Below, in pieces: positions 9,096 through 20,678 of a DNA stretch of 64,000 nucleotides. The notes under the pieces are model-generated. The model saw only the letters and a list, made by a program, of their open reading frames with translations, was not told where the DNA came from and did no database searches. The translations under genes were made by a program, and so were the position numbers. This DNA comes from Bisgaard Taxon 45 (GTDB taxonomy: Bacteria > Pseudomonadota > Gammaproteobacteria > Enterobacterales > Pasteurellaceae), in NCBI GenBank assembly GCA_030783905.1, contig JAQAHH010000006.1, positions 372,001-436,000 of the forward strand, in the 5' to 3' direction. Position 1 is the stretch's first letter. Every line of letters begins with the position of its first letter.

Positions 9096-10295
9096 ATGAA
9101 AAAAATCATTATTTTAGGTTCGACAGGATCAATTGGGACCAGTACGTTATCGGTGATTGCACACAATCCAGATAAGTATCAGGCATTTGCTTTAGTGGGC
9201 GGACGTAATGTTGCCTTGATGTTTGAACAATGTTTGACGTTTCAACCGCACTTTGCTGCCTTAGATGATGAGGCTGCAGCAAAAATCTTGGCAGAAAAGT
9301 TGAAAGCGCATCAAAGTAAAACCATTGTTTTAGCTGGGCAGCGAGCGATTTGTGAATTAGCCGCGCATCCTGACGCGGATATGGTAATGGCAGCGATTGT
9401 GGGAGCAGCTGGGTTACTGCCTACTTTATCTGCGGTGAGAGCGGGCAAGCGTGTGCTGTTGGCCAATAAAGAAGCTCTTGTGACTTGTGGACAATTATTC
9501 ATCGATGCAGTACGTGAATATCAAGCAGAATTGCTCCCAGTAGACAGTGAGCATAATGCGATTTTTCAATCGCTCCCGCCTGAAGCACAACAACAAATAG
9601 GTTTCTGTCCACTTTCCGAACTCGGTATCAGTAAAATTGTGTTAACAGGATCTGGCGGACCATTCCGTAATACGCCACTGGAACAATTTGAGCACATCAC
9701 ACCAGAGCAAGCGGTCGCCCATCCGAATTGGTCAATGGGCAAAAAAATCTCCGTCGATTCTGCTACGATGATGAATAAAGGCTTGGAATATATTGAAGCA
9801 CGTTGGTTATTTCATGCTTCGGCAGAAGAAATGGAAGTGATCATTCACCCTCAATCGATTATTCATTCAATGGTTCGTTATATTGATGGTTCCGTGATTG
9901 CGCAAATGGGCAATCCTGATATGCGTACCCCTATTGCGGAAACCATGGCATATCCTATGCGGACGGTTGCTGGTGTCGAGCCTTTGGATTTTTATCAGCT
10001 AAATGGCTTAACCTTTATTAAACCTGATTATCAGCGTTATCCTTGTTTGAAATTAGCCATTGAGGCGTTTTCGGCGGGGCAATACGCTACCACGGCAATG
10101 AATGCGGCGAATGAAATCGCGGTAGAGGCTTTCTTAGCAGGAAAACTTAAATTTACGGATATTGCGCGGATTAATCAGCAGGTGGTCAACACACTTCAAC
10201 CACAAAAAATCCATTGTATAGAAGACGTACTTGAAGTAGATAAAATGGCGAGAGAATTATCCCAATCAATCATTTTAAGTTTTTCACATCGGTAA
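9096..10295 (+). CDS. dxr: 1-deoxy-D-xylulose-5-phosphate reductoisomerase
   Basis: A 399-residue enzyme of the MEP isoprenoid pathway that converts DXP to MEP with NADPH and a divalent metal. The NADPH-binding loop [10 protein letters not shown] is at residues 8-17. The metal/substrate segment [11 protein letters not shown], the loop [21 protein letters not shown] and [10 protein letters not shown] are all intact. It lies immediately upstream of uppS, which uses isoprenoid precursors. A USS lies inside the gene at about 9245. Confidence 0.98.
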   Translation: MKKIIILGSTGSIGTSTLSVIAHNPDKYQAFALVGGRNVALMFEQCLTFQPHFAALDDEAAAKILAEKLKAHQSKTIVLAGQRAICELAAHPDADMVMAAIVGAAGLLPTLSAVRAGKRVLLANKEALVTCGQLFIDAVREYQAELLPVDSEHNAIFQSLPPEAQQQIGFCPLSELGISKIVLTGSGGPFRNTPLEQFEHITPEQAVAHPNWSMGKKISVDSATMMNKGLEYIEARWLFHASAEEMEVIIHPQSIIHSMVRYIDGSVIAQMGNPDMRTPIAETMAYPMRTVAGVEPLDFYQLNGLTFIKPDYQRYPCLKLAIEAFSAGQYATTAMNAANEIAVEAFLAGKLKFTDIARINQQVVNTLQPQKIHCIEDVLEVDKMARELSQSIILSFSHR

Positions 10296-10318
10296 GCCTT
10301 GTGGTATAGTGGCGAAAA

Positions 10319-10327
10319 AAGTGCGGT
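10319..10327 (+). repeat. DNA uptake signal sequence (USS)
   Basis: An exact AAGTGCGGT in the 49-base gap between dxr and uppS. Confidence 0.9.
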
Positions 10328-10344
10328 CAGAAATTTGAGAGAAT

Positions 10345-11064
10345 ATGGTAGAACTTGATCCAAATAATATCCCACAGCATGTCGCAATTATTATGGATGG
10401 AAATGGGCGTTGGGCTCAGCAAAAGGGCAAAATGCGCATTTTCGGCCATAAAAATGGGGTGAAAGCTGTGCGAGAGGCGGTCTCTTATGCGCGAAAAATA
10501 GGGATTAAGGTTTTAACACTCTATGCCTTTAGTAGCGAGAATTGGAATCGCCCCAAGACGGAAGTTAACGCCCTGATGACGTTATTTATGCAAGCGTTAG
10601 ATCTTGAAGTCAAAACGTTGCATAAAAACAATATTAAATTGAATATCTTAGGTGATGTCACGGAATTTAGTGCGCACTTGCAGAATAAAATTAAGCAAGC
10701 CGAACAACTCACTGAAAATAACACCGCCTTAACTTTAAATATTGCGGCTAATTACGGGGGATGTTGGGATATTGTGCAAGCCGCAAAATCGCTTGCCCAA
10801 CAAGTTAAAGAGGGCAAGTTAGCGGTTGACGAGATTAATGCGCATGTATTACAGCAAGCTTTGGTGACAAAAGCGCAACCACAAGTAGATTTATTAATTC
10901 GAACAAGTGGTGAACAACGAATTAGTAACTTTTTATTATGGCAAATCGCGTATGCTGAGCTCTATTTTTCTGATGTACTTTGGCCAGATTTTAATGAAAA
11001 GGAATTTAATGAAGCAATTATTGCTTATCAACAACGCCACCGACGTTTTGGTGGTGCAGAATAA
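10345..11064 (+). CDS. uppS: Undecaprenyl pyrophosphate synthase (cis-prenyltransferase)
   Basis: A 239-residue cis-prenyltransferase. The catalytic Asp18 is in MDGNGRWA, followed by [25 protein letters not shown] and [18 protein letters not shown]. It condenses isopentenyl diphosphate onto farnesyl diphosphate to make the C55 carrier for peptidoglycan, LPS and capsule. It is somewhat shorter at the N-terminus than the E. coli enzyme. It lies 17 bases before cdsA in the envelope operon. Confidence 0.97.
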   Translation: MVELDPNNIPQHVAIIMDGNGRWAQQKGKMRIFGHKNGVKAVREAVSYARKIGIKVLTLYAFSSENWNRPKTEVNALMTLFMQALDLEVKTLHKNNIKLNILGDVTEFSAHLQNKIKQAEQLTENNTALTLNIAANYGGCWDIVQAAKSLAQQVKEGKLAVDEINAHVLQQALVTKAQPQVDLLIRTSGEQRISNFLLWQIAYAELYFSDVLWPDFNEKEFNEAIIAYQQRHRRFGGAE

Positions 11065-11081
11065 TAAAAGAGGATTAGATT

Positions 11082-11951
11082 GTGCTTAAAGAACGTGTTT
11101 TGTCAGCGATCATGTTAATTGCAATAGTATTTATTGCATTGTTTTTCTTTTCACCCTTCTATTTTTCACTTGCCGTAGGTGTTGTCGTTATTCTCGCTGT
11201 TTGGGAATGGACGCAATTTGCACATTTCAAATGGTCTTTCTGGCGCTTAGGTTTGACAGGGTTGTCTGCCGCTTTTCTGTTTCTTTGGATCTACGGTGAA
11301 AGCGATTACTTAAACGCGGGGCGTGTGTTTGAAAATACGCTCTCACTGTTGTTATTCTCTTCTGTGCTTTGGTGGTTGGTCGCCTTAGGCTTAGTGATAA
11401 GCTATCCCAAAGGGGCGACCTATTGGGGAAAAAACAAATTATTGCAATTTGCTTTTGCCTTTTTAACCTTAGTGCCTTTCTTTGCTGGCGTGTTACGTTT
11501 ACGTTTGGAACACTATGTGACAGATCCTCACCATGGTGTCATTTTATTACTGTATGTGTTCATTCTGGTTTGGAGTGCGGATTCTGGCGCCTATTTTGTC
11601 GGACGCCAATTTGGCAAAACGAAATTAGCCCCAAAGGTTTCACCAGGGAAAAGTTGGGAGGGGGTAATAGGTGGTTTAGTTACCGCTGGTGTGTTGGCCA
11701 GTATTTTCATTCATTTCACGCAAGAAAGCTTACTCTCCGGCATTTCAGTGCCCACATTTATTTTCCTTTCTGTCGCGACCGTAGCGGTTTCTATACTAGG
11801 TGATCTCACGGAAAGCATGTTTAAACGTCAACGTGGCATCAAAGACAGCAGTCAGCTTATTCCGGGACATGGTGGTATTTTAGATCGGATCGATAGTTTA
11901 ACGGCTGCCGTCCCATTCTTTGCCTATTTTTATTTTTTCGTGATTTCGTGA
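11082..11951 (+). CDS. cdsA: Phosphatidate cytidylyltransferase (CDP-diacylglycerol synthase)
   Basis: A 289-residue polytopic membrane protein with about eight hydrophobic segments. The C-terminal signature SMFKRQRGIKD ... IPGHGGILDRIDS is that of CdsA. It makes CDP-diacylglycerol, the precursor of all phospholipids. The start is GTG with AGAGGA upstream. A second, more divergent CdsA lies at 23850-24779; this copy, in the conserved uppS-cdsA-rseP context, is the housekeeping enzyme. Confidence 0.97.
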   Translation: MLKERVLSAIMLIAIVFIALFFFSPFYFSLAVGVVVILAVWEWTQFAHFKWSFWRLGLTGLSAAFLFLWIYGESDYLNAGRVFENTLSLLLFSSVLWWLVALGLVISYPKGATYWGKNKLLQFAFAFLTLVPFFAGVLRLRLEHYVTDPHHGVILLLYVFILVWSADSGAYFVGRQFGKTKLAPKVSPGKSWEGVIGGLVTAGVLASIFIHFTQESLLSGISVPTFIFLSVATVAVSILGDLTESMFKRQRGIKDSSQLIPGHGGILDRIDSLTAAVPFFAYFYFFVIS

Positions 11952-11973
11952 TCGATTAGGGAATAATAGATTT

Positions 11974-13302
11974 ATGTCTTTTTTATGGTCATTAGTGTCG
12001 TTTATTATTGTTATTGGTGTACTGGTTGCTGTCCATGAATATGGTCATTTCTGGGCGGCAAGAAAGTGCGGTATTCAAGTTCACCGTTTTTCGATTGGCT
12101 TTGGTAAAGTCCTTTGGTCACGCAAAGATAAGCATGGAACCGAGTTTGTGATATCTGCCATTCCGCTTGGCGGCTATGTCAAAATGTTAGATGGACGTAA
12201 TGAGGTTGTACCACCAGCGTTAAGAACACGTGCTTTTGATCAAAAAAGTATTTTACAGCGTGCGTTCGTGATTGCGGCGGGACCTTTGGCTAACTTCCTA
12301 TTTGCGATTCTCGCTTATTTTACCATTTATACGGTGGGTATACCGACGATAAAACCGGTCATTGCAGAGATTTCATCAAACTCTATTGCTGCCCAAGCTC
12401 ATATTGAACCGAATAGCCAAATTATGGCAATCGACGGGACAAAGGTGACGGATTGGGAAAGCATCAATATACTGTTAGCAACGAAGATGGGAAATGATGA
12501 AATTACCTTAACGCTCTCTCCTTTTGGTTCCTCTATTGAGCAACATAAGGTGTTAAACATTAACGGTTGGCGTTTTGATCCTGAAAAAGAAAGTGCAATA
12601 AGTTCACTGGGGCTTCAACCGATCAGAACTAAAGTAGAGATGATTTTGTCTAAGGTCGAGACAAATTCACCGGCCGATAAAGCCGGTTTAAAAGCGGGTG
12701 ATCGCATTTATGCGGGTGAGCAATTAATAAGTTGGCAACAATTTGTGCAATTTGTACAAGAGGGAAAGCCGTTTAACGTTAAAGTTGAACGTGATGGTCA
12801 GTTTTCCTTGGTCATGCTCACCCCCGCGCTAAATAAAGAGGGACGCTGGTATGTCGGGATCGCGCCGACTGCCGATCCGATTTCTGATGTATATCGAACC
12901 GAACTAAAATATGGTATTCTTGAGGCCTTACAGAAAGGGGTTGAAAAGACAATACAACTTTCATGGTTAACGATAAAAGTGATTGGCAAGCTCTTTACTG
13001 GTGATCTGTCCTTAAAGAATTTAGGTGGTCCGATTTCTATTGCGAAAGGCGCGGGGATCACCTTTGATATTGGGTTGATTTATTACCTCGGCTTTATGGC
13101 ATTGATCAGTGTCAATTTAGGCATCATGAACCTATTTCCATTACCTGTTCTTGATGGGGGGCATCTGGTCTTTTTAGCCGCGGAGGCGGTGCGAGGTAAG
13201 CCTCTGTCAGAACGTATTCAGAATTTGAGTTATCGAATTGGTGCAGCGTTATTAATGGCTTTAATGGGATTTGCACTCTTTAATGATTTCTTACGTTTAT
13301 AA
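11974..13302 (+). CDS. rseP: Site-2 intramembrane zinc metalloprotease RseP
   Basis: A 442-residue S2P-family protease. The zinc motif HEYGH is at residues 21-25 in the first membrane segment. Two periplasmic PDZ domains occupy about 115-290. The second active-site motif, in [15 protein letters not shown], lies near residue 390. In E. coli it cleaves anti-sigma factor RseA to activate sigma-E and removes leftover signal peptides. It lies directly before bamA. Confidence 0.97.
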   Translation: MSFLWSLVSFIIVIGVLVAVHEYGHFWAARKCGIQVHRFSIGFGKVLWSRKDKHGTEFVISAIPLGGYVKMLDGRNEVVPPALRTRAFDQKSILQRAFVIAAGPLANFLFAILAYFTIYTVGIPTIKPVIAEISSNSIAAQAHIEPNSQIMAIDGTKVTDWESINILLATKMGNDEITLTLSPFGSSIEQHKVLNINGWRFDPEKESAISSLGLQPIRTKVEMILSKVETNSPADKAGLKAGDRIYAGEQLISWQQFVQFVQEGKPFNVKVERDGQFSLVMLTPALNKEGRWYVGIAPTADPISDVYRTELKYGILEALQKGVEKTIQLSWLTIKVIGKLFTGDLSLKNLGGPISIAKGAGITFDIGLIYYLGFMALISVNLGIMNLFPLPVLDGGHLVFLAAEAVRGKPLSERIQNLSYRIGAALLMALMGFALFNDFLRL

Positions 13303-13331
13303 TTAATTTTACTCACAGGATAACATTCACG

Positions 13332-15707
13332 ATGAAAAAACTTTTAATTGCGAGCTTATTATTTGGTTCAACCAGTGCATTTGCTGCGCCGTTTGTAGTG
13401 AAAGACATTCGTGTTGACGGTGTTCAAGCAGGTACAGAAGGAAGTGTATTAGCTGCGCTTCCCGTTCGTGTTGGACAGCGAGCAACAGATAATGATATTG
13501 CTAACGTGGTACGAAAATTATTCCTTAGTGGACAATATGATGATGTGAAAGCAAGTCGCGAAGGGAATACTTTAGTTGTGACGGTGATGCCTAAACCCGT
13601 GATTTCAAATGTGGTGATTGACGGTAATAAATCGATTCCTGATGAGGCCATTAAACAAAACTTAGATGCAAATGGATTTAAAGTTGGTGATGTATTAAAT
13701 CGGGCTAAATTAGAGGAATTCCGTAAAGGGATTGTTGAACACTATAATAGTGTGGGTCGCTATAATGCGAAAGTTGATGCTATCGTGAATACATTACCAA
13801 ATAATAGTGCGGAAATTAAAATTCAAATTAATGAAGATGATGTGGCACTCTTTAAAGAAATTACGTTTGAAGGTAATGAAGCGTTTAGTAGTGGAAAATT
13901 AGCCGATCAGATGGAGTTACAAACCGATTCGTGGTGGAAACTGTTTGGCAATAAATTTGATCAAACCCAGTTTAACAAAGATCTTGAAACATTACGTAGC
14001 TATTATTTAGATCGTGGTTATGCACAATTTCAGATTCTTGATACGGATGTCAAATTAAGCGATGACAAAAAAGAAGTGCGCGTGCATATTAAATTGAAAG
14101 AAGGTGATTTATTTACCGTAAAAAGTGCGCGAATTATTGGTGATGTAGGGGGAATGTCTGCAGAGCTAGCACCGATTTTAGAGACGATTCAGTTGAATTA
14201 TCTTTTCCGTCGTGCCAGCGTATTGGACGTAGAACAACGCATTAAATCGAAGTTAGGTGAAAGAGGTTATGCGACGGCTCAAGTCAATGTGCATCCAACC
14301 TTTGATGAGCAAAATAAAACCATTTCGTTAGATTTTATTGTGGAAGCCGGGAAAAGTTATACGGTGCGTCAAATTCGTTTTGAAGGCAATACAAGTAGTG
14401 CAGATAGCACCTTACGTCAAGAAATGCGTCAACAAGAAGGGGCTTGGTTATCCTCAGAATTGGTTGAGTTAGGTAAATTACGTTTAGATCGTACGGGGTT
14501 CTTTGAGAGCGTGGAAACGAAAACAGAAGCTATTCCTGGTTCTGATCAAGTGGATGTCATTTACAAAGTGAAAGAGCGTAATACCGGCAGTATTAATTTC
14601 GGTATTGGTTATGGTACAGAAAGTGGCTTGAGCTACCAAGCCAGCATTAAACAGGATAACTTCTTAGGAATGGGTTCTTCCATTAGTTTAGGGGGGACGC
14701 GTAATGACTACGGTACCACAATCAATCTTGGTTATAATGAGCCGTACTTTACCAAAGATGGTGTTAGCCTTGGTGGCAATGTATTCTTTGAAGAATATGA
14801 TAGTTCGAAAAGTAATACCTCCGCAGCTTATGGACGGACTAGTTATGGTGGGAATTTAACCTTAGGCTTTCCTGTCAATGAGAACAACTCATATTATCTT
14901 GGTGTGGGCTATACGTATAATAAATTAAAGAATATCGCACCAGAGTATAATCGTGATTTATATCGTCAATCGATGAAATATAATGATTCTTGGACCTTTA
15001 AATCGCACGATTTTGATTTATCGTTTGGCTGGAATTATAACAGTCTTAACCGTGGCTATTTCCCAACCAAAGGGGTGCGTGCTAATATTGGCGGGCGGGT
15101 GACCATTCCAGGTTCAGACAATAAATATTATAAAGTCAACGCCGAAGCACAAGGGTTTTATCCATTAGATCGTGAACACGGTTGGGTGATTTCAAGTCGT
15201 ATTGGTGCTTCTTTTGCTGATGGCTTTGGTGGCAAACGTTTACCGTTCTATCAATATTATAGTGCGGGCGGTATTGGGAGTTTGCGTGGTTTTGCCTATG
15301 GCGCGATCGGACCAAATGCGATTTACCGTACCAAAAATTGTCCTAGCGATTATTGTTTAGTCAGTAGCGATGTGATTGGGGGGAATGCAATGGTTACCGC
15401 TAGCACGGAACTCATTGTCCCAACACCATTTGTCGCAGATAAAAATCAAAACGCCGTGCGTACCTCACTGTTTGTGGATGCCGCAAGCGTGTGGAATACG
15501 CGTTGGAAAGCAGAGGATAAAGCAAAATTTGCAAAATTACACGTGCCTGATTACAGTGATCCGAGTCGTGTTCGCGCTTCGGCAGGGGTGGCGCTTCAAT
15601 GGCAATCACCAATTGGGCCTTTAGTGTTCTCTTATGCGAAACCACTTAAGAAATACCAAGGTGATGAAATTGAGCAGTTCCAATTCAGCATTGGTGGGAC
15701 GTTCTAA
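13332..15707 (+). CDS. bamA: Outer-membrane assembly factor BamA (Oma87/D15)
   Basis: A 791-residue Omp85 protein. The signal peptide ends SAFAA (about residue 19-20). Five POTRA domains fill about 20-420, and a 16-stranded barrel follows. The barrel contains [15 protein letters not shown], carrying the conserved VRGF/LRGF-type loop-6 motif, and the protein ends with a terminal Phe (FQFSIGGTF), the outer-membrane beta signal. It folds and inserts outer-membrane proteins. In Pasteurella it is known as protective antigen Oma87. The next gene encodes the chaperone Skp. Confidence 0.98.
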   Translation: MKKLLIASLLFGSTSAFAAPFVVKDIRVDGVQAGTEGSVLAALPVRVGQRATDNDIANVVRKLFLSGQYDDVKASREGNTLVVTVMPKPVISNVVIDGNKSIPDEAIKQNLDANGFKVGDVLNRAKLEEFRKGIVEHYNSVGRYNAKVDAIVNTLPNNSAEIKIQINEDDVALFKEITFEGNEAFSSGKLADQMELQTDSWWKLFGNKFDQTQFNKDLETLRSYYLDRGYAQFQILDTDVKLSDDKKEVRVHIKLKEGDLFTVKSARIIGDVGGMSAELAPILETIQLNYLFRRASVLDVEQRIKSKLGERGYATAQVNVHPTFDEQNKTISLDFIVEAGKSYTVRQIRFEGNTSSADSTLRQEMRQQEGAWLSSELVELGKLRLDRTGFFESVETKTEAIPGSDQVDVIYKVKERNTGSINFGIGYGTESGLSYQASIKQDNFLGMGSSISLGGTRNDYGTTINLGYNEPYFTKDGVSLGGNVFFEEYDSSKSNTSAAYGRTSYGGNLTLGFPVNENNSYYLGVGYTYNKLKNIAPEYNRDLYRQSMKYNDSWTFKSHDFDLSFGWNYNSLNRGYFPTKGVRANIGGRVTIPGSDNKYYKVNAEAQGFYPLDREHGWVISSRIGASFADGFGGKRLPFYQYYSAGGIGSLRGFAYGAIGPNAIYRTKNCPSDYCLVSSDVIGGNAMVTASTELIVPTPFVADKNQNAVRTSLFVDAASVWNTRWKAEDKAKFAKLHVPDYSDPSRVRASAGVALQWQSPIGPLVFSYAKPLKKYQGDEIEQFQFSIGGTF

Positions 15708-15815
15708 TAAGCTATTGGAACTTCTATAAAAAATTGTAGTCTAAACAGCCAACTGTGTCGTCACAATTCGGCACAGTATTGATTCATATCTTTATTGAAA
15801 TAGGAAAAGAAACCG

Positions 15816-16397
15816 ATGAAAAAAGCAGTCAAAGTTACCGCACTTTCTTTAGCATTAGCCTTCACTTCTTCTTTAGCCATGGCCACAGAAAATATTGCAT
15901 TTATCAGTGGAGATTATTTATTCCAAAATCATCCCGATCGTAAAATGGTGGCTGAGAAATTAGAGTCGGAATTTAAAGCGCGAGTAGAAAAACTCACTGA
16001 AAATAAAAAAAGCATTGATGAAAAAATTGCGGCTTCTCAAAAGAAAGTGGAAGCAAAAGTTGCAGCGTTAAAAAAAGATGCACCGAAATTACGTAGTGCA
16101 GATATTAAAAAACGTGAAGACGAAATCAATAAGCTCGGTAATAGCGAGCAAGAAGCAATCAATAAGCTCGTTACTGCACACGATGAAGAAGTGAGTAAAT
16201 ATCAAGAAGATTATGCAAAACGTGAGCGCGAAGAAACAGCAAAATTAGTCAATAGCATCCAAAATGCGGTGAATACGATTGCCAAAGAGAAAAACTATAC
16301 TTTAGTTCTAAATGAAGGCGCAGTCGTGTTTGCGGCAGATGCAAAAAATATTACTGAAGATGTCTTAAAAGCCATCCCAGCGACACAGGCGAAATAA
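15816..16397 (+). CDS. skp: Periplasmic chaperone Skp (OmpH/HlpA)
   Basis: A 193-residue exported protein with signal peptide ending SLAMA (about residue 23). The long charged coiled-coil arms are rich in Lys, Glu and Ala (about 45-150). Skp trimers carry unfolded outer-membrane proteins across the periplasm to BamA. Its stop overlaps the lpxD start by one base (TAATG), so translation is coupled. A USS lies within the signal-peptide codons (about 15837). Confidence 0.95.
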   Translation: MKKAVKVTALSLALAFTSSLAMATENIAFISGDYLFQNHPDRKMVAEKLESEFKARVEKLTENKKSIDEKIAASQKKVEAKVAALKKDAPKLRSADIKKREDEINKLGNSEQEAINKLVTAHDEEVSKYQEDYAKREREETAKLVNSIQNAVNTIAKEKNYTLVLNEGAVVFAADAKNITEDVLKAIPATQAK

Positions 16398-17425
16398 TGC
16401 AAGTTTATTCCCTCCAAGAATTAGCACAACAGATCGGCGCTACCATCCGTGGTAACGCCGATGTTGTAGTAGAAAGTATTGCGCCTTTAGATAAGGCGAC
16501 AGAAAAACAGCTTACTTTTATTTCCAATCCTAAATTCCGTTCCTTGTTAGCACAATCTCATGCGGGTATTTTGGTGGTATCAGAAGCCGATGTGGCGTTT
16601 TGTGCTGAACAAAGTAACTTGTTGATTGTAAACGATCCTTATGTGGCCTATGCGGTTTTAGCACAATATATGGATAGCACACCGAAAGCCGCGAGTGGTA
16701 TTGCTAGCAGTGCGGTTGTTGCGGAAAGTGCGGTGTTAGGCAAAAACGTCTCAATTGGTGCCAATGCGGTGATTGAAGATGGGGTTGAGTTAGGTGATCA
16801 TGTCGTGATTGGAGCAAATTGCTTCGTGGGCAAAAATACCAAGATTGGTGCTTATAGCCAATTATGGGCGAATGTCAGCGTGTATCACAATGTTGAAATT
16901 GGTCATCATTGCTTAATTCAATCTGGTGCAGTGATCGGTAGTGACGGTTTTGGTTATGCCAATGATCGTGGTCGTTGGATCAAAATTCCACAAGTCGGAC
17001 AAGTGATTATTGGTAATCATGTTGAAATTGGTGCTTGTACTTGCATTGACCGTGGTGCGTTAGATCCTACAGTAATTGAAGATAATGTGATTATTGATAA
17101 TCTTTGCCAGATTGCACATAACGTCCATATTGGTACCGGCACTGCCGTTGCTGGCGGTGTGATTATGGCGGGGAGCTTAACGGTAGGTCGTTATTGTCTC
17201 ATCGGTGGAGCAAGTGTCATCAATGGTCATATGGAAATCTGCGATAAAGTGACGGTGACAGGCATGGGAATGGTGATGCGTCCAATTACTGAACCAGGCG
17301 TGTATTCTTCCGGGATTCCATTACAAACCAATAAAGAATGGCGTAAGACCGCTGCGTTGACGTTAGGCATTGATGCGATGAATAAACGGTTAAAAGCCTT
17401 AGAAAAGAAATTCGAGAAGAAATAA
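16397..17425 (+). CDS. lpxD: UDP-3-O-(3-hydroxyacyl)glucosamine N-acyltransferase
   Basis: A 342-residue enzyme of lipid A synthesis. The N-terminal uridine-binding domain (1-100) is followed by left-handed beta-helix hexapeptide repeats (about 100-300) with the catalytic His in QIAHNVHIG and a C-terminal helical extension. It adds the second acyl chain before LpxH/LpxB. Coupled to skp by a one-base overlap. Confidence 0.97.
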   Translation: MQVYSLQELAQQIGATIRGNADVVVESIAPLDKATEKQLTFISNPKFRSLLAQSHAGILVVSEADVAFCAEQSNLLIVNDPYVAYAVLAQYMDSTPKAASGIASSAVVAESAVLGKNVSIGANAVIEDGVELGDHVVIGANCFVGKNTKIGAYSQLWANVSVYHNVEIGHHCLIQSGAVIGSDGFGYANDRGRWIKIPQVGQVIIGNHVEIGACTCIDRGALDPTVIEDNVIIDNLCQIAHNVHIGTGTAVAGGVIMAGSLTVGRYCLIGGASVINGHMEICDKVTVTGMGMVMRPITEPGVYSSGIPLQTNKEWRKTAALTLGIDAMNKRLKALEKKFEKK

Positions 17426-17436
17426 GTATGAAACAA

Positions 17437-17445
17437 ACCGCACTT
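17437..17445 (-). repeat. DNA uptake signal sequence (USS)
   Basis: ACCGCACTT, the reverse complement of the USS, in the lpxD-fabZ gap, followed by a T-run and an imperfect GGTGCG partner at 17452. Confidence 0.85.
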
Positions 17446-17459
17446 TTTTATGGTGCGTT

Positions 17460-17488
17460 TTGTATTCAGCACGCAAATACCGTATAAT
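17460..17488 (+). promoter_or_regulatory. Putative sigma-70 promoter before fabZ
   Basis: TTGTAT (17460-17465), a 17-base spacer and a perfect TATAAT (17483-17488), about 40 bases before the fabZ start. It would add an internal promoter to the lpx cluster. Prediction only. Confidence 0.55.
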
Positions 17489-17530
17489 TTTGAATATTTT
17501 ATCGTTTTATTTTTATTGGAAGGTACTATT

Positions 17531-17989
17531 GTGACAACTGAAACTACCACAACAAAAATCATTGAAGCAAATGAAATTATGACATTGCTTCCTCACCGTT
17601 ATCCTTTTTTATTAGTAGATCGTGTGGTGGATTATGAAGAAGGTAAATGGCTTAAAGCTGTAAAAAATATCAGTGTAAATGAGCCTTGCTTTACTGGTCA
17701 TTTCCCAGAACAGCCGATTTTTCCAGGCGTGTTAATTTTAGAAGCCATGGCACAAGCCACAGGGGTGTTGGCCTGTAAAACGTACCGTCAATTAGAAAAT
17801 GAGATTTATTATTTTGCTGCAATTGATAATGCCCGTTTTAAACGGCCTGTGCTACCTGGTGATCAAATGGTGTTAGAAGTTCACTTCTTGAAAGAACGTC
17901 GCGGTATTACGCGCTTTACAGGTGTCGCAACCGTAGATGGTCAAGTGGTGTGCGAAGCAGAATTAATGTGTGCTCGTCGTCCCGCATAA
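17531..17989 (+). CDS. fabZ: 3-hydroxyacyl-[acyl-carrier-protein] dehydratase FabZ
   Basis: A 152-residue hotdog-fold dehydratase. [14 protein letters not shown] is followed by the active-site segment [20 protein letters not shown], with its catalytic His and Glu. It removes water from 3-hydroxyacyl-ACP in fatty acid elongation and competes with LpxA for 3-hydroxymyristoyl-ACP. The frame is open further upstream, but GGAAGGT precedes the GTG at 17531, and the extension would be unlike the family, so GTG is chosen. Confidence 0.93.
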   Translation: MTTETTTTKIIEANEIMTLLPHRYPFLLVDRVVDYEEGKWLKAVKNISVNEPCFTGHFPEQPIFPGVLILEAMAQATGVLACKTYRQLENEIYYFAAIDNARFKRPVLPGDQMVLEVHFLKERRGITRFTGVATVDGQVVCEAELMCARRPA

Positions 17990-18006
17990 TCAGCAAGGAG
18001 TAAAAT

Positions 18007-18795
18007 ATGATCCACCCAACCGCACAGATTCACCCGACCTCAATTGTTGAGGCAGGGGCAAAAATTGGTGAGAATGTTGTTATTGGTCCTTTCTGTCTTG
18101 TTGGCGCAGAGGTTGAAATTGGTGCAGGCACGATCTTACATTCACATGTTGTGGTCAAAGGTATTACTAAAATTGGGCGTGATAACCAAATTTTTCAGTT
18201 CGCCAGTATTGGTGATACTAACCAAGATTTAAAATATCAAGGTGAGCCAACCAGAACGATCATTGGTGATCGTAACCGCATTCGTGAGAGCGTGACGATT
18301 CACCGTGGTACAGCACAGGGCGGTTCTGTGACGGTAATCGGTGATGATAACTTGTTAATGGTGAATGTGCATGTGGCACATGATTGTCGCATTAAAAACC
18401 GTTGTATTTTAGCCAATAATGCAACATTAGCAGGGCATGTTGAGCTCGATGATTTTGTGATTGTCGGTGGCATGTCGGCAATTCATCAATTTGTGATTGT
18501 CGGTGCACACGTGATGCTTGGTGGTGGATCAATGGTCAGTCAAGATGTTCCACCTTATGTGATGGCGCAAGGCAACCACGCAAAACCGTTTGGTGTGAAT
18601 ATTGAAGGCTTGAAACGTCGTGGTTTTGATAAACCGACCTTACACGCGATTCGCAATGTGTATAAACTGATTTACCGCAGTGGCAAAACCTTAGAAGAAG
18701 TGATGCCCGAAATTGAACAAGTGGCGGCAACAGAATCAGCGATTAGCTTCTTTGTTGAGTTCTTCAAGCGTTCAACGCGTGGAATTATTCGTTAA
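18007..18795 (+). CDS. lpxA: UDP-N-acetylglucosamine acyltransferase
   Basis: A 262-residue enzyme, the same length as E. coli LpxA. Left-handed beta-helix repeats fill the N-terminal two thirds, with the catalytic His in [10 protein letters not shown] (about residue 125), and a helical C-terminal domain follows. It catalyses the first step of lipid A synthesis. It lies 17 bases after fabZ with AAGGAG upstream. Confidence 0.98.
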   Translation: MIHPTAQIHPTSIVEAGAKIGENVVIGPFCLVGAEVEIGAGTILHSHVVVKGITKIGRDNQIFQFASIGDTNQDLKYQGEPTRTIIGDRNRIRESVTIHRGTAQGGSVTVIGDDNLLMVNVHVAHDCRIKNRCILANNATLAGHVELDDFVIVGGMSAIHQFVIVGAHVMLGGGSMVSQDVPPYVMAQGNHAKPFGVNIEGLKRRGFDKPTLHAIRNVYKLIYRSGKTLEEVMPEIEQVAATESAISFFVEFFKRSTRGIIR

Positions 18796-18819
18796 TTAAA
18801 CGAAATTTGACTCAAATCG

Positions 18820-18855
18820 ACCGCACTTTTTACCTGAGAAGTGCGGTTGTTTTTT
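18820..18855 (+). terminator. Terminator made of two inverted USS copies, after lpxA
   Basis: ACCGCACTT (18820-18828) and AAGTGCGGT (18839-18847) form a nine-base stem with a ten-base loop, followed by a T-rich run. This is a common Pasteurellaceae arrangement, in which paired uptake sequences serve as a rho-independent terminator. lpxB follows immediately, so it may only attenuate. Confidence 0.75.
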
Positions 18856-18870
18856 ATCTAGGATGGAGAG

Positions 18871-20040
18871 ATGAAAGAAATAAGTAAATCACAACCGACG
18901 ATTGCGATTGTTGCGGGCGAAGTATCGGGGGATATTTTGGGGGCAGGGCTTATCCGTAGTTTGAAAGTTCAGTATCCCCACGCACGTTTTATTGGGATCG
19001 CAGGCCCAAGAATGTTAGCTGAGGGCGCAGAAACCTTAGTCGATATGGAGGCACTTTCGGTTATGGGGTTAGCCGAAGTCATAAAACACTTGCCCCGTTT
19101 ATTGACAATCCGCCGTCAATTAATTCATACCTTGTTGCAAGAAAAACCGGATATTTTCATTGGCATCGATGCGCCAGATTTTAATATTGATGTGGAATTG
19201 AAGTTAAAAGAAAACGGCATCAAAACTATTCATTATGTCAGTCCTTCGGTTTGGGCTTGGCGTCAGAACCGTATTCATAAAATTGCCAAGGCAACACATC
19301 TCGTATTAGCTTTTTTACCATTTGAAAAAGCATTTTACGATCGTTTTGAGGTGCCTTGCCGTTTTATCGGGCATACGATGGCAGATGCAATCGCATTAAA
19401 ACCAAATCGTCAGGAAGCTTGTGAATGTTTAAATCTTGATGCAAGCCAGCGTTATGTAGCGATACTTGTTGGAAGTCGTAGTTCAGAAGTTACCTTTTTA
19501 GCGGAACCTTTTTTGCAAGCGGCTAAATTGTTAAAACAACAATATCCCGATATTCAATTCTTGATTCCACTGATTAATGCTCAACGGCGCGCGCAATTCG
19601 AACAAATTAAAGCGAAAGTCGCGCCAGATCTAGAATTGATTTTACTAGATGGAAAGGCGCGCCAAGCCATGATAGCCGCAGAAGCAACCTTATTAGCGTC
19701 AGGGACGGCAGCGCTAGAAGCCATGTTGTGTAAGTCGCCAATGGTGGTGGGCTATCGTATGAAAGCAATGACTTACTTTTTGGCTAAACGTTTAGTCAAA
19801 ACAAAATACGTGTCCTTGCCTAATTTGTTAGCGAATGAGATGTTAGTGCCAGAGCTGATCCAAGAAGAATGTACGGCAGAGAAGTTGGCTGAAAAACTAG
19901 CCATTTATTTAAGCCAAGAAGAAAGTGCGTTACAACAACGTCATGCCTTAATTCAACGCTTTACGGATTTACATAAACTGATCCAATGTGATGCCGATAA
20001 GCAAGCCGCTCAAGCGGTTGTTGAACTACTCGAACAATAA
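18871..20040 (+). CDS. lpxB: Lipid-A-disaccharide synthase
   Basis: A 389-residue GT-B-type glycosyltransferase. [17 protein letters not shown] opens the protein, then [26 protein letters not shown] and [12 protein letters not shown]. It joins UDP-diacyl-GlcN and lipid X to give the tetraacyl disaccharide. Seventy-five bases after lpxA, behind the USS-dyad terminator. rnhB starts 13 bases after its stop. Confidence 0.97.
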   Translation: MKEISKSQPTIAIVAGEVSGDILGAGLIRSLKVQYPHARFIGIAGPRMLAEGAETLVDMEALSVMGLAEVIKHLPRLLTIRRQLIHTLLQEKPDIFIGIDAPDFNIDVELKLKENGIKTIHYVSPSVWAWRQNRIHKIAKATHLVLAFLPFEKAFYDRFEVPCRFIGHTMADAIALKPNRQEACECLNLDASQRYVAILVGSRSSEVTFLAEPFLQAAKLLKQQYPDIQFLIPLINAQRRAQFEQIKAKVAPDLELILLDGKARQAMIAAEATLLASGTAALEAMLCKSPMVVGYRMKAMTYFLAKRLVKTKYVSLPNLLANEMLVPELIQEECTAEKLAEKLAIYLSQEESALQQRHALIQRFTDLHKLIQCDADKQAAQAVVELLEQ

Positions 20041-20053
20041 AGGTAAAGGAAAC

Positions 20054-20647
20054 ATGGTATTTGAATATCCAAAAGGGGTTGAACTCATTGCTGGTGTCGA
20101 TGAAGTTGGGCGTGGCCCTTTAGTAGGCGCGGTTGTGACGGCAGCGGTGATTTTAGATCCCAATCAGCCTATCTTAGGTTTAAATGACTCGAAAAAACTG
20201 TCTGAAAAAAAGCGCCTTTTGTTAGCTGAAGAAATTAAACAAAAGGCCTTGGCTTGGAGTTTAGGGCGTGCTGAACCAGAAGAAATCGATCAATTAAATA
20301 TTTTACATGCCACTATGTTGGCAATGAAAAGAGCGGTAGAAAATTTGAAAATTCAACCGCACTTGGTGTTAGTGGATGGTAACCGCGTGCCCGATCTGAC
20401 TATCCCTGCACAAGCAATAGTGAAAGGTGATGGCTTGGTGGCGGAAATCAGTGCCGCTTCCATTTTAGCAAAGGTCGCACGTGATCAAGAAATGACGGAG
20501 TTAGATAAACGTTATCCTGACTATGCATTTGCACAACATAAAGGCTATCCGACCGCGCTGCATTTAGCCAAATTAGCTGAACTCGGACCCTTAGCTCAGC
20601 ATAGACGTAGCTTTGCGCCTGTGCGAAAATTACTCAATGTTTTATAA
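20054..20647 (+). CDS. rnhB: Ribonuclease HII
   Basis: A 197-residue protein. [15 protein letters not shown] carries the first acidic active-site residues, followed by [21 protein letters not shown] and [14 protein letters not shown]. It cuts RNA in RNA-DNA hybrids and single ribonucleotides in DNA. An upstream ATG in frame lies inside lpxB; the ATG at 20054 follows AAAGGA and matches the family N-terminus. In E. coli dnaE comes next; here a transporter gene does. Confidence 0.96.
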   Translation: MVFEYPKGVELIAGVDEVGRGPLVGAVVTAAVILDPNQPILGLNDSKKLSEKKRLLLAEEIKQKALAWSLGRAEPEEIDQLNILHATMLAMKRAVENLKIQPHLVLVDGNRVPDLTIPAQAIVKGDGLVAEISAASILAKVARDQEMTELDKRYPDYAFAQHKGYPTALHLAKLAELGPLAQHRRSFAPVRKLLNVL

Positions 20648-20678
20648 TTAATTCATTTTATTTCATGAGGAGTTTAAC

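Noticed and set aside
11369-11803. 144-codon frame inside cdsA
   Set aside because: Alternative frame of a clear CdsA gene; Cys/Phe-rich shadow translation.
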